64,000 nucleotides of DNA from an uncultured Rhizobiaceae group bacterium (lineage in GTDB: Bacteria > Pseudomonadota > Alphaproteobacteria > Rhizobiales > Rhizobiaceae). Within the stretch, counting starts at the first letter, position 1, and every line of letters starts with the position of its first letter. Below the pieces are notes generated by a model. It worked only from the letters and a program-made list of their open reading frames with translations, made no database searches and was not told where the DNA came from. A program made the position numbers and the translations under genes. Location of the stretch: NCBI GenBank assembly GCA_938044775.1, contig CALIOE010000037.1, positions 1 to 64,000 of the forward strand, in the 5' to 3' direction. Shown in pieces: positions 36,977-46,104 of the stretch.

Positions 36977-37771
36977 CTAACGCCCTTTGAACTCGGGTTT
37001 TCTCTTTTCGACAAAGGCTTGTGCAGCCTCTTTGTGATCCTCTGTGCGCATCGACAAAACCATATGCATCGCTTCCTGATCCAGGGCTTGCGACAGTGTG
37101 CCGTGCTCTGCCAGGTTCATGTTGCGCTTCATGTAGCTAAGCGCAACCGATGGGCCATTTGCGAGCTGACTTGCCCAGTCTTCAGCTGTTTCGTCCAGTG
37201 TCTCGGCTGCAACGGCGCTGTTGACGATGCCCATATCCGCTGCTTCTGCGCCGTTGAAAACGCGGGCCAGATAATAGAGCTCTCGCGCTTTTGATGTGCC
37301 GATAATTTTTGAGAGAAACCAGGAACCGCCAAAATCACCGGATCCGCCGACGCGGGCAAAGGCAGTCGTGAATTTTGCATTCTGATCGGCCAGCCGCAGG
37401 TCACATGACAAGGCAAGAGAAAAACCTGCACCGGCACACGCCCCGTTTACAACTGCCAGCGTCGGTTTTGGCATTTCGTGCAACAGCCGAGATGATTCCA
37501 TAATGCCGCGAATGAACGCCGCTTCGGCGTCGATGCTTTGAGTGTGGCCCTTCTCGAGCCGCTCAGTCATGGCTTTGACATCACCACCGGCACAAAACGC
37601 TTCGCCCGTTCCCGTCAAAACCACACAACCGATATCTGCATCGTGCCAGCAGCGCTCAAGCATTCGTGGCAATTCGACCCACATCTCCCGCGACATGGCA
37701 TTGCGCGCCTCGGGGCGGTCGATGGTTATCCTGGCGATCCGGTTTTTGACCGCCATGCGCAGGTTTTTCAT
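36977..37771 (-). CDS. Enoyl-CoA hydratase/isomerase
   Basis: This is a 264-residue crotonase-fold protein. Signature segments are ARITIDRPEARNAMSREMW, EAFCAGGDVKAM (first oxyanion-hole loop) and NGACAGAGFSLALSCDLRLA (second). In place of the catalytic Glu pair of classical hydratases I see Gly and Asp in the VGGSGDFGGSWFL region, so isomerase or hydratase activity cannot be told apart. ATG 37771 is the start; upstream in-frame codons are between genes. It is the second gene of the beta-oxidation operon, 22 bp after the thiolase. Confidence 0.9.
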   Translation of the reverse strand: MKNLRMAVKNRIARITIDRPEARNAMSREMWVELPRMLERCWHDADIGCVVLTGTGEAFCAGGDVKAMTERLEKGHTQSIDAEAAFIRGIMESSRLLHEMPKPTLAVVNGACAGAGFSLALSCDLRLADQNAKFTTAFARVGGSGDFGGSWFLSKIIGTSKARELYYLARVFNGAEAADMGIVNSAVAAETLDETAEDWASQLANGPSVALSYMKRNMNLAEHGTLSQALDQEAMHMVLSMRTEDHKEAAQAFVEKRKPEFKGR

Positions 37772-37793
37772 TTTCGAAATCCCTTGCCAGTGA

Positions 37794-38972
37794 TCAATAG
37801 ACCTCGAACAGTCCGGCTGCGCCCATGCCGCCACCTACGCACATTGTGCAGACAACATACTTCGCGTTGCGGCGTTTGCCTTCGATTAATGCGTGACCAA
37901 CCATGCGGGCCCCGCTCATGCCGTAAGGGTGGCCGATCGAAATCGCTCCGCCGTTCACATTGAGAATTTCGTCGGGAATGCCCAGGGTGTCGCGGCAGTG
38001 CAAAACCTGCACTGCGAAAGCCTCGTTTAGCTCCCACAAATCAATGTCTTCGACTTTCAGGTTGAATCTCTCAAGCAACTTGGGCACCGCATATATCGGG
38101 CCGATGCCCATTTCGTCAGGCTCGAGGCCGGCGACAGCGACGCCTCGATAGGCCCCAAGCGGATTAATGCCGCGCTTCTCGGCATCCTTGGCTTCCATCA
38201 CCACTGCAGCGGAAGCACCATCGGACAGTTGCGAGGCATTGCCGGCAGTTATGGTCTTGTCCGGGCCCAATACGGGCTGAAGACCCTGAAGGCCCTCGAG
38301 GGTTGTGGACGGGCGGTTGCCCTCGTCCTTGTCGAGTTTGACATCTTGATTGGATGTTTCTTTGGTTTCTTTGTTGACCAGCATCATGGTTGAAGGCAGC
38401 GCCACAATCTCGTCGTCAAACTTGCCTGCTTCCTGGGCTGCGGCAGTGCGCATCTGCGACTGGTAGCCATATTCGTCCATGGATTCGCGCGAGATGCCAT
38501 AGCGATCCGCAACGACTTCTGCGGTCTCGAGCATAGACATGTAAACATGGGGATGCATGGCGATCAGGGACTTATCGACACCGACACGCATTTCACCGGT
38601 TTGGACCATTGAAATCGATTCCACACCACCACCGACACAAACGGGCATATGATCATGAACGACCTGTTTGGCGGCTGTCGCTATGGCCATCATGCCTGAC
38701 GCGCATTGGCGGTCGAGCGACATGCCTGCAACAGAAACCGGCAGACCGGCCCGCAACGCTGCCTGGCGACCAATATTGCCACCCTGTACGCCCTGCTGCA
38801 TCGCAGCACCCATCACAACGTCGTCAACCTCGCCCTTGTCGATTCCGGCACGTGCAACGGCGTGCTCAACTGCATGACCTGCCAGCGTTTGCGACGGAGT
38901 ATTGTTGAAAGCGCCGCGATAGGCCTTGCCGATTGGTGTTCGGGCGGTTGATACGATGACAGCTTCGCGCAT
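37794..38972 (-). CDS. Thiolase (acetyl-CoA C-acyltransferase)
   Basis: This 392-residue thiolase cleaves 3-ketoacyl-CoA or condenses acetyl-CoA. The acyl-accepting Cys is in [12 protein letters not shown], the catalytic His in [12 protein letters not shown] and the second Cys in [13 protein letters not shown]. The first gene of the leftward operon, it starts at ATG 38972 with GGAGAA upstream. The frame stays open for another 450 bp across the divergent SCP2 gene, but that extension has no thiolase similarity. The promoter region carries a perfect palindrome at 39006-39025. Confidence 0.94.
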   Translation of the reverse strand: MREAVIVSTARTPIGKAYRGAFNNTPSQTLAGHAVEHAVARAGIDKGEVDDVVMGAAMQQGVQGGNIGRQAALRAGLPVSVAGMSLDRQCASGMMAIATAAKQVVHDHMPVCVGGGVESISMVQTGEMRVGVDKSLIAMHPHVYMSMLETAEVVADRYGISRESMDEYGYQSQMRTAAAQEAGKFDDEIVALPSTMMLVNKETKETSNQDVKLDKDEGNRPSTTLEGLQGLQPVLGPDKTITAGNASQLSDGASAAVVMEAKDAEKRGINPLGAYRGVAVAGLEPDEMGIGPIYAVPKLLERFNLKVEDIDLWELNEAFAVQVLHCRDTLGIPDEILNVNGGAISIGHPYGMSGARMVGHALIEGKRRNAKYVVCTMCVGGGMGAAGLFEVY

Positions 38973-39005
38973 GGTGTTCTCCTTCCGGTCGCGGGGGGTG
39001 CGACC

Positions 39006-39025
39006 AACATACCGAGTAGTATGTT
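39006..39025. promoter_or_regulatory. Palindromic operator candidate between the beta-oxidation operon and SCP2
   Basis: AACATAC (39006-39012), six-base spacer CGAGTA, GTATGTT (39019-39025): a perfect 7-bp inverted repeat of 20 bp total, 34 bp upstream of the thiolase start and 69 bp upstream of the SCP2 start. Its length and symmetry resemble operators of TetR-type fatty-acid/acyl-CoA regulators. No regulator gene is adjacent. Confidence 0.55.
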
Positions 39026-39093
39026 GACTATGCAGCTTGTTTTCTGCAAGGGCAAGGACAACAATATCCACCTCTTCAAAGAAAGCAGATGAC

Positions 39094-39396
39094 ATGACAC
39101 TTGAGGAAATGACCGCCGATATGGCGAAGCGCGTTGCCGACAACGGTGCGATTGATGGAAAAGTGGTAAAATTTGACTTTGGCGCCGATGGCCAGATCAC
39201 CATCGATGGTTCATCTGATCCATCCGTCGTCAACAACGACAACGGAGATGCCGACTGTACGGTCACTGTCGACAAAGACATGTTTGAAAGTATTGCAGCC
39301 GGCGAAGAAAATGCCCAGATGGCATTCATGTCGGGCAAACTGAAAGTTGACGGCGATATGGGTATCGCCATGCAACTGGGTTCGCTGCTCGGCTGA
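39094..39396 (+). CDS. SCP2 sterol-binding domain protein
   Basis: This is a 100-residue single-domain sterol carrier protein 2-like protein: [33 protein letters not shown] and [20 protein letters not shown] are typical SCP2 segments. Such proteins form a hydrophobic tunnel that binds fatty acyl-CoA or sterols. It is divergent from the thiolase gene over a shared promoter with a palindrome, which links it to acyl-CoA breakdown. The Mrp ATPase gene starts 13 bp later. Confidence 0.92.
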   Translation: MTLEEMTADMAKRVADNGAIDGKVVKFDFGADGQITIDGSSDPSVVNNDNGDADCTVTVDKDMFESIAAGEENAQMAFMSGKLKVDGDMGIAMQLGSLLG

Positions 39397-39409
39397 GCAA
39401 AGGCGAAAA

Positions 39410-40570
39410 ATGGCCGTTTCAAAATCTGAAGTTCAGCAAGCGCTGTCGGGTGTCAGGGCACCGGACGGCGACAGCAACATCGTGGATCTGGGCATGGTCT
39501 CGGAACCCTTCATCACCGAGGGTGACGGAGGAGCCAAGATCATGTTCTCGCTCACTGTTCCCGCGCAGCTGGCGAAAACTCTTGAACCACTGCGCGGACA
39601 GGCCGAGAAAGCGGTGATGGCGATCGAGGGAGTGGCTTCGGTCATGGTTGCGCTGACCGCTGAGCGAAAGGCCGGGGAAGGTGTGGTAACTCCGCCGCCC
39701 ATTGCACCAAAGTCGGCACCGCCGCGATCTTTGTCTGAGCCCGCGGGACAGGCCACCACGCAACCTGGAATCCCGGGCGTCCGGCAGATCATTGCTGTCG
39801 CGTCAGGCAAAGGTGGCGTCGGCAAATCCACAACATCCATCAACCTCGCCCTGGGTCTGCAGAAGCTTGGACTGAAGGTCGGAGTGCTGGATGCCGACAT
39901 CTACGGCCCATCGATGCCACGTCTTTTGGGATTGACCGGCAAGCCGACCACACAAGGCCGTATTCTGCAGCCAATGAACGGCTACGGGTTGAAGGTCATG
40001 TCGATCGGTTTCCTGGTCGAAGAAGACACCCCGATGATCTGGCGCGGACCCATGGTGATATCGGCGCTGACGCAGATGATGCGCGAAGTGGCCTGGGGCA
40101 ACGAGGACGACCCGCTTGATGTGCTTGTCGTTGACATGCCTCCGGGAACAGGGGATGCGCAGTTGACGATGGCTCAGCAGGTGCCGCTGGCAGGTGCCGT
40201 GATCGTTTCAACACCGCAAGATTTGTCGTTGATTGATGCCCGCAAGGGACTCAATATGTTCAGAAAAGTATCGGTTCCAATTCTCGGAATCGTTGAAAAT
40301 ATGAGCACGTTCATTTGCCCCAAATGCGGAGAGCAAACGGACATTTTTGGTCACGGTGGCGCGAAGGCGGAAGCTGAAAAGCTGGGTGTAACATTCCTGG
40401 GAGAAGTTCCTTTGCACATCGATATTCGCAAGAATTCAGACGGAGGCACTCCTATTGTTGCCTCTGAACCCGATGGTGCCCATGCTGAAATTTACTCTGC
40501 AATTGCTGCTGAAGTGTGGGGGAAATTGAGTGAAGCGAAAAGCGATGGGCCAGCCATCGTTTTCGACTAG
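39410..40570 (+). CDS. Mrp/NBP35 family ATP-binding Fe-S carrier
   Basis: This 386-residue ParA/MinD-like ATPase is thought to carry Fe-S clusters to apoproteins. An N-terminal DUF59/MIP18-like domain (about 1-85) precedes the deviant Walker A KGGVGKST, and [12 protein letters not shown] supplies the CxxC that binds a bridging cluster. ATG 39410 starts 13 bp after the SCP2 gene. It is known in E. coli as ApbC/Mrp. The link with SCP2 is positional only. Confidence 0.93.
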   Translation: MAVSKSEVQQALSGVRAPDGDSNIVDLGMVSEPFITEGDGGAKIMFSLTVPAQLAKTLEPLRGQAEKAVMAIEGVASVMVALTAERKAGEGVVTPPPIAPKSAPPRSLSEPAGQATTQPGIPGVRQIIAVASGKGGVGKSTTSINLALGLQKLGLKVGVLDADIYGPSMPRLLGLTGKPTTQGRILQPMNGYGLKVMSIGFLVEEDTPMIWRGPMVISALTQMMREVAWGNEDDPLDVLVVDMPPGTGDAQLTMAQQVPLAGAVIVSTPQDLSLIDARKGLNMFRKVSVPILGIVENMSTFICPKCGEQTDIFGHGGAKAEAEKLGVTFLGEVPLHIDIRKNSDGGTPIVASEPDGAHAEIYSAIAAEVWGKLSEAKSDGPAIVFD

Positions 40571-40581
40571 GAAAAGCGGCC

Positions 40582-41520
40582 ATGGTCGTCAATCTCACCG
40601 CCGAAGATGTCCGCAATACAGCGAACTGGCCACTGGTGATTGACGCCCTTCGTGAAGGTCACAAGGCGCCCAGACCCAGTATTGGTGACACTTTCGTAGG
40701 TGCCGATGGCCGCACCATGCTGGTGCGAAGCGCCTTTATCGGAGGCCTGGCAGCCGGTGTGAAGGCAGCCACAGTTGTACCGGACAATCCCGACCGTCAG
40801 CCTCCGCTGCCGGCGATCCATGCCCAGATAATGCTGTTTGATGATCAGACTGGTGAACTCACCGCGATTGTTGATGGCACGGAGGTGACGGCCTGGAAAA
40901 CAGCCGGCGACAGTGCGCTGGGCTGCGATCTTCTCGCCCGTCACGATGTTGAGACGCTGCTCATGATCGGGGCAGGTGCGATGGCAGAACCTTTGATCCG
41001 AGCGCATCTTTCTGTACGCCCCATGATCCGCAAGGTCATCCTCTGGAACCGGTCGCAGGGCCGCCTGGAACAGCTGAATCGGCGTTTGAACGACCTTGCC
41101 CAGACAGTTGAAATGACTCTCGATCTCGATGATTTTGTTTCGGATGCGGACGTCATTTGCTGTGCTACGATGACCAACGAGCCGGTATTGAAGGGTGGGC
41201 TGGTAGCCCCGGGATGCCATGTTGATCTTGTCGGCGCCTATAAAGCAGATATGCGCGAAGCTGATGATGAATTGCACAGGCGTGGCAGGTGGTTTGTTGA
41301 CAGTCTGGAGACGACGCTGGACCACATTGGCGAGTTGAAAATTCCAATATCGGAAGGACTCATCGACCGGGACGCCGTGCACGGTGACCTGAACGATCTG
41401 GTTGCCGGCCGCACAGGACGGAAGGATGAGAACGATATTACGGTGTTCAAGAACGGGGGAGGTGCACACCTGGATATCATGGTGAGCGATGCGCTTGTGA
41501 AGGCGCATCGTCCGGCATGA
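40582..41520 (+). CDS. Ornithine cyclodeaminase/mu-crystallin family protein
   Basis: This is a 312-residue NAD(P)-binding protein of the ornithine cyclodeaminase family. It has the early substrate region MLVRSAFIGGLAAGVKAATV, the Rossmann motif MIGAGAMAEPLIRAHL and DLVGAYKADMREADDE near the C-terminus. Members include ornithine cyclodeaminase, alanine dehydrogenase and ketimine/pyrroline-2-carboxylate reductases; no arginine-catabolism gene is nearby, so I do not name it. Its stop overlaps the PhoR-like kinase start by four bases, an unexpected coupling. Confidence 0.88.
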   Translation: MVVNLTAEDVRNTANWPLVIDALREGHKAPRPSIGDTFVGADGRTMLVRSAFIGGLAAGVKAATVVPDNPDRQPPLPAIHAQIMLFDDQTGELTAIVDGTEVTAWKTAGDSALGCDLLARHDVETLLMIGAGAMAEPLIRAHLSVRPMIRKVILWNRSQGRLEQLNRRLNDLAQTVEMTLDLDDFVSDADVICCATMTNEPVLKGGLVAPGCHVDLVGAYKADMREADDELHRRGRWFVDSLETTLDHIGELKIPISEGLIDRDAVHGDLNDLVAGRTGRKDENDITVFKNGGGAHLDIMVSDALVKAHRPA

Positions 41521-42554
41521 GTACAAACGATCTGCCGCTCGTGTTGGATGCTGTCGATGAGCCGGTGCTGCTGGTCGACAGGGACCGCATTATCGTTCAC
41601 GCGAATCGACCCGCCGAAAATGCATTCGGGCACAGTCTTGTGGGGCAGCCTTTTGTTCGGGCGCTGCGACATCCGCAGGTTCTGGAATGTCTCGATCGGG
41701 TTCTGGCGGGCGAGGAGCGAGCGCGGACTCAGATGCGGCTCGCGCCGCCGGAACAAACGACTTACAGCGTCACCGCAGTTCATCTGGCGAGCAACAATCC
41801 TGCAGTTGCGATAACCCTTCGTGATGTTTCACCCTTGCTTGAAGCGGCCCAGATGCGCAGCGATTTTGTGGCGAATGTGAGCCATGAGTTGCGTTCTCCG
41901 CTGACCACCCTCACCGGTCTGATCGAGACTCTGCAGGGAGCGGCGAAAGATGATCCGGAGGCGCGAAGCCGCTTTCTCGAAATCATGGAGCGCGAGTCCA
42001 GCCGAATGGATCGTTTGATCGGAGACCTGCTGTCTCTGTCCAACGTCGAAGGTCAGGAACGAGTTCAACCCACCGAAATGGTCGACCTTCGCCAAATAAT
42101 CAACGGTGTCATCAGCACATTGGCAGAGCGGCGCGAGGGAAAAGACCGTGAGTTGATATTCGAATCAACCGCCGAGTTGTGCCCGGTTTTTGGAGACGCC
42201 GATCAGCTTGTGCAGGTATTTCAGAACCTGATCGAGAACGCTCTCAAATACGCCAGCCCGGAAGGCGCCGTTACGGTCACCCTGGATAATGTCGAACAGG
42301 CACCGGGATTTGGCGGCAGAGTCTGGTCCATAGCAGTCCAGGATCAGGGGGAGGGCATTCATCCCGAGCACCTGCCGCGCCTGACAGAGCGGTTCTACCG
42401 CATTGATTCCGGCAGATCGCGACAAATGGGTGGGACAGGGCTCGGGTTGGCCATCGTCAAGCACATCGTAAACCGCCATAGAGGTCGTCTGAAAATCAGC
42501 AGTGTTCTCGGTCAGGGCACACGGATCACGGTTTTGCTGCCCGAAGCGGAGTAG
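41517..42554 (+). CDS. phoR: PhoR-like phosphate regulon sensor histidine kinase
   Basis: This is a 345-residue histidine kinase: PAS domain (about residues 3-105, VDRDRIIVHANRPAENAFG), HisKA with phospho-accepting His123 in NVSHELRSPLTTLTGL, and HATPase with N-box FQNLIENALKYASPEGAV and G-boxes DQGEGIHPEHL and GGTGLGLAIVKHI. Synteny with pstS-pstCAB-phoU-phoB makes it PhoR. It lacks the N-terminal membrane helices typical of PhoR and begins directly with the PAS domain, with its start (ATGA overlap) inside the preceding gene, so no longer version is possible. It must be soluble or held by partners such as PstABC/PhoU. Confidence 0.92.
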   Translation: MSTNDLPLVLDAVDEPVLLVDRDRIIVHANRPAENAFGHSLVGQPFVRALRHPQVLECLDRVLAGEERARTQMRLAPPEQTTYSVTAVHLASNNPAVAITLRDVSPLLEAAQMRSDFVANVSHELRSPLTTLTGLIETLQGAAKDDPEARSRFLEIMERESSRMDRLIGDLLSLSNVEGQERVQPTEMVDLRQIINGVISTLAERREGKDRELIFESTAELCPVFGDADQLVQVFQNLIENALKYASPEGAVTVTLDNVEQAPGFGGRVWSIAVQDQGEGIHPEHLPRLTERFYRIDSGRSRQMGGTGLGLAIVKHIVNRHRGRLKISSVLGQGTRITVLLPEAE

Positions 42555-42586
42555 CTTCAAAGCGGTTTGTCCACAACCCGCCCGAC

Positions 42587-42615
42587 TTGTCACAAAACTG
42601 TAATATGCCTGTCAC
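42587..42615 (+). promoter_or_regulatory. Pho box: three 7-bp half-sites at 11-bp spacing
   Basis: TTGTCAC (42587-42593), CTGTAAT (42598-42604) and CTGTCAC (42609-42615) match the PhoB half-site CTGTCAT and start exactly 11 bp apart, with AAAA in the first spacer. The site lies 91 bp upstream of the pstS start and is the expected PhoB-P binding site that activates pstSCAB-phoU-phoB under phosphate limitation. Confidence 0.85.
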
Positions 42616-42705
42616 AAACCTTTCGCACGGGCCCCCTAAACCGGGCCCATCGAAGCCGGTGAGCGGCTTCGAACAAGATCTCAGTCGAAGATGGAAGGTT
42701 CCCCA

Positions 42706-43752
42706 ATGACTGGTATGCTGAAAACACATAAAGCACTCGCGCTCGCAGGTGCGTTCGCACTCACAACACTTGTCTCCGGAGTCGCCCACGCGCGCGACCA
42801 GATTCAGATCGTTGGCTCGTCCACGGTCTTTCCATTTTCCACGGCTGTGGCGGAGCAATTCGGACAAAACACGAAGTTTGGTACTCCGGTCGTTGAATCC
42901 ACTGGCTCGGGCGGCGGCATGAAGCTCTTTTGCGCCGGAATTGGTGAGAAAACACCAGATATTGCAAATGCTTCGCGCCGAATAAAGGAAGGTGAATTCA
43001 AAGCCTGTCGTGAAAACGGCGTTACTCCGGTCGAGGTCAAAGTCGGGTTTGACGGCATTGTTCTGGGCTCGGTCAAAGGTGGCATTGAACTGGCGCTGAC
43101 TCCGGAGCAGATTTTCCTCGCACTTGCCAAGGAAATCCCCGTAGACGGCAAACTCGTCGCTAACCCGAATATGAAATGGTCAGACGTCGACCCGTCGTTG
43201 CCAGACACCAAAATCGAAGTGCTCGGGCCTCCCCCAACATCGGGTACCCGTGACGCCTTCGCCGAACTGGCGTTGGAAGGTGGCGCCAAGAAGATTGAAA
43301 TGCTTGCCGCAATGCGTAAGCAAGACAAGAAAGCATTCGCCAAAGTCGCTCATGCCGTTCGTGAAGACGGTGTCTATATCGAAGCGGGTGAAAACGACAA
43401 TCTGATTGTCCAGAAACTGGAGGCAAACAAGAATGCCGTAGGGATATTCGGCTTTTCATTCCTGGATCAAAACTCAGACAAAATCGCCGGCGCAACAATT
43501 AACGGCAATGAGCCCACGTTCGAAAAGATTGCTGCAGGAGATTACCCCATCTCACGGTCTTTGTACTTCTATGTGAAAAAAGAACATGTGGGCGTGATTC
43601 CCGGAGTTGAGGAATTCGTTGCCGAATTCACCAACGAAAACACGTGGGGTGACGATGGCTACCTGGCTGACAAGGGATTGATTCCGCTGCCGGAAGCTGA
43701 CCGCAAGTCAGTCGCGGAAAGTGCCCAGTCTCTGACCCCGTTGTCCATGTAG
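42706..43752 (+). CDS. pstS: Phosphate ABC transporter periplasmic binding protein
   Basis: PstS is the high-affinity phosphate-binding protein. The 348-residue precursor has a signal peptide ending in VAHA (about residue 26). The phosphate-binding region starts with IVGSSTVFPFS; later segments include TGSGGGMKLFC and GPPPTSGTRDAFAELAL, matching binding-loop elements. ATG 42706 has GGAAGG about six bases upstream. A Pho box lies upstream, and a short hairpin (43755-43766) after the stop may favour PstS over membrane-subunit synthesis. Confidence 0.96.
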   Translation: MTGMLKTHKALALAGAFALTTLVSGVAHARDQIQIVGSSTVFPFSTAVAEQFGQNTKFGTPVVESTGSGGGMKLFCAGIGEKTPDIANASRRIKEGEFKACRENGVTPVEVKVGFDGIVLGSVKGGIELALTPEQIFLALAKEIPVDGKLVANPNMKWSDVDPSLPDTKIEVLGPPPTSGTRDAFAELALEGGAKKIEMLAAMRKQDKKAFAKVAHAVREDGVYIEAGENDNLIVQKLEANKNAVGIFGFSFLDQNSDKIAGATINGNEPTFEKIAAGDYPISRSLYFYVKKEHVGVIPGVEEFVAEFTNENTWGDDGYLADKGLIPLPEADRKSVAESAQSLTPLSM

Positions 43753-43782
43753 ATTGCCATCTGGCAGGGAGCGGCTGAGCCC

Positions 43783-44760
43783 ATGACCGTTGTATCGGAA
43801 ACGACCAGTCGCTTCGGTGGGCGCCGGAGCGCCCGCCGATCCCTTGATACCATTGTCAAGGTTTTGTTGTTTGCCTGTGCAGGCGTTGCCGTCCTGACAA
43901 CCTTTGGAATTGTTCTTTCGCTGGTCTTTGAGACCTTGCGTTTTTTTGGCAAGGTTTCGTTTTTCGACTTTCTATTCGGACTCCACTGGTCACCGCAATC
44001 GGCGTTTGAGGGCGCAGGATCAGCCGGTTCGTCAGCAGACAATTCCCTTGTTTTTGGCGCCATACCACTGTTTGCCGGAACGCTGCTCATAACACTCGTC
44101 GCCATGTGCGTTGCAGCGCCGATAGGCCTGATGTCAGCAATCTACCTCTCGGACTACGCGCCTGCATGGTTTCGGAAGGTCGCCAAACCTGTCCTGGAAA
44201 TACTCGCGGGTGTGCCGACTGTGGTTTACGGGTTTTTTGCAGCATTGACGGTGGCTCCGGCTATTCGCGGATTCGGTGAGGGCTTTGGCCTGACCGTATC
44301 TTCCGAGTCGGCGCTTGCTGCAGGGCTGGTTATGGGAATCATGATCATACCGTTCGTGTCATCCCTTTCAGACGACGTTATCAATGCCGTGCCGCAGTCT
44401 CTGCGCGACGGATCTGCGGGCATGGGCGCAACAAAATCCGAAACAATCCGCAAAGTGGTATTGCCGGCTGCGCTGCCTGGAATCGTTTCAGCCATGATGC
44501 TGGCGATCAGCCGGGCCATTGGTGAAACCATGATTGTCGTAATGGCGGCCGGACTGGCGGCGAATTTGACCATCAATCCGTTGGAGGCCGTGACGACTGT
44601 AACAGTGCAGATTGTAACGCTGTTGGTGGGCGATCAGGAATTTGACAGCGCCAAAACACTGGCCGCCTTCGCGCTTGGGCTGACGCTCTTCTTCATTACG
44701 CTTGCGCTCAATTTTGTGGCTCTGCGCGTCGTACAAAAGTATCGGGAGCAATATGACTGA
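43783..44760 (+). CDS. pstC: Phosphate ABC transporter permease PstC
   Basis: PstC is one of the two membrane subunits of the Pst system. The 325-residue protein has about six membrane helices, with the EAA-like loop SLRDGSAGMGATKSETIRKV and GTLLITLVAMCVAAPIGL typical of PstC. The stop overlaps the pstA start by eight bases. It is 30 bp after pstS. Length is close to E. coli PstC and shorter than the long PstC forms of some rhizobia. Confidence 0.94.
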   Translation: MTVVSETTSRFGGRRSARRSLDTIVKVLLFACAGVAVLTTFGIVLSLVFETLRFFGKVSFFDFLFGLHWSPQSAFEGAGSAGSSADNSLVFGAIPLFAGTLLITLVAMCVAAPIGLMSAIYLSDYAPAWFRKVAKPVLEILAGVPTVVYGFFAALTVAPAIRGFGEGFGLTVSSESALAAGLVMGIMIIPFVSSLSDDVINAVPQSLRDGSAGMGATKSETIRKVVLPAALPGIVSAMMLAISRAIGETMIVVMAAGLAANLTINPLEAVTTVTVQIVTLLVGDQEFDSAKTLAAFALGLTLFFITLALNFVALRVVQKYREQYD

Positions 44761-46093
44761 ACCGGCCCCCCAAGTAACAGGTTCCCACGTGGCGACAACT
44801 CCCGATAAAAAAGTGGATGAAGCCCGCCGGGCAAGGACTGCCAGGCGTTATGCTGCGGAACGTCGTTTCGAGTATATGGGACTAGCGGCGGTTATGAGTG
44901 CAGGTGCCTTTCTGGTCATTTTGCTATGGACAATCGTCGGCAATGCCATCCCTGCACTGACCTATAATTATGTCAGCTTGCCAATCAATCTGGAGGTCGA
45001 TGATCTCACGCAGACCAATGCAATCGAATATGATTTTCGAAAAATCGTCCGCGCTGGTTTGACCGAAGCGGTACCCAATGTCAGCGGCCGACGAGAAACG
45101 CGCAAGCTTCGCCGGATAATTTCGTCTGGTGCGGCGATCGAACTCAGAAGCGAAGTCGCATCAGACCCTTCATTGATTGGCAAAAAATCCGACATCTGGC
45201 TTCCTCTGTCCGATACGGCCGACCTTTATCTGAAGAACCTGATGGGAGATATCACTCGTCCGGAATCGCAACGCAAAATCAGCGACAGCGAGATTGGCTG
45301 GATCGATGATCTCAAGGGTCAAGGCAAGATCGAAACCCGATTTAATTCCATCTTTTTCACACACGGTGCAAGTCGTGAACCGGAAATGGCGGGCATCTGG
45401 GGCGCTGTGGTCGGTTCGTTTCTGACGCTGCTTGTTACACTTGTTCTTTCTGTTCCAATCGGGGTTGCTGCTGCCATCTATCTGGAAGAATTTGCGCCCA
45501 AAAACCGCATAACCGACATCATCGAGATCAATATCAACAACCTTGCTGCGGTTCCATCGATCGTCTTCGGTCTGTTGGGACTGAGCTTCTTTTTGGCTGG
45601 AGTGAATCTTGGGTGGTTTACAATTGGTGGCTTCTTTCCACGCTCCGCTGCTATTACAGGCGGCACCGTCCTGGCATTGATGACACTTCCTACTGTGATC
45701 ATTGCCAGCCGCGCGTCGATCAAATCGGTTCCGCCTTCCATTCGTGAGGCCGCGCTTGGAATTGGGGCCTCCAAAGTTCAGGCGACATTCCATCATGTAT
45801 TGCCGCTCGCCATGCCCGGTATCCTGACAGGAACCATCATTGGCATGGCAGGGGCTTTGGGAGAGACGGCTCCATTGCTGTTGATCGGAATGGTCGCCTT
45901 TATCGTTGATATTCCTGGCGGTCTGACTGAGCCGGCTACAGTGTTGCCGGTGCAAATATATATGTGGGCAGATTTCCCCGAGACGGCTTTCCGGCAAAAA
46001 ACCGCCGCAGCCATCATGATTCTGCTGGCCTTCCTGATATGTATGAATGCGTTTGCCGTGTGGCTGCGCAACAAATTTGAACGCCGCTGGTAA
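44753..46093 (+). CDS. pstA: Phosphate ABC transporter permease PstA (with N-terminal DUF3333-type extension)
   Basis: This 446-residue PstA has a long N-terminal region: one helix (residues 42-65, [20 protein letters not shown]), then about 130 soluble residues, before the ABC transmembrane domain ([20 protein letters not shown]). This matches the DUF3333-type extension of proteobacterial PstA. The EAA loop is [20 protein letters not shown]. It overlaps pstC by eight bases and precedes pstB by 11 bp. It forms the channel with PstC. Confidence 0.94.
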   Translation: MTEPAPQVTGSHVATTPDKKVDEARRARTARRYAAERRFEYMGLAAVMSAGAFLVILLWTIVGNAIPALTYNYVSLPINLEVDDLTQTNAIEYDFRKIVRAGLTEAVPNVSGRRETRKLRRIISSGAAIELRSEVASDPSLIGKKSDIWLPLSDTADLYLKNLMGDITRPESQRKISDSEIGWIDDLKGQGKIETRFNSIFFTHGASREPEMAGIWGAVVGSFLTLLVTLVLSVPIGVAAAIYLEEFAPKNRITDIIEININNLAAVPSIVFGLLGLSFFLAGVNLGWFTIGGFFPRSAAITGGTVLALMTLPTVIIASRASIKSVPPSIREAALGIGASKVQATFHHVLPLAMPGILTGTIIGMAGALGETAPLLLIGMVAFIVDIPGGLTEPATVLPVQIYMWADFPETAFRQKTAAAIMILLAFLICMNAFAVWLRNKFERRW

Positions 46094-46104
46094 GAGTAGA
46101 GAAC

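Noticed and set aside
38973-39422. In-frame upstream extension of the thiolase frame (minus strand) by 150 codons
   Set aside because: It runs antisense through the SCP2 gene, has no thiolase similarity, and the ATG at 38972 matches the family N-terminus.
40567-41526. 319-codon minus-strand frame opposite the ornithine cyclodeaminase gene
   Set aside because: The plus strand encodes a clear enzyme; the antisense product matches no family and has Cys/His/Arg-rich composition typical of shadow frames.
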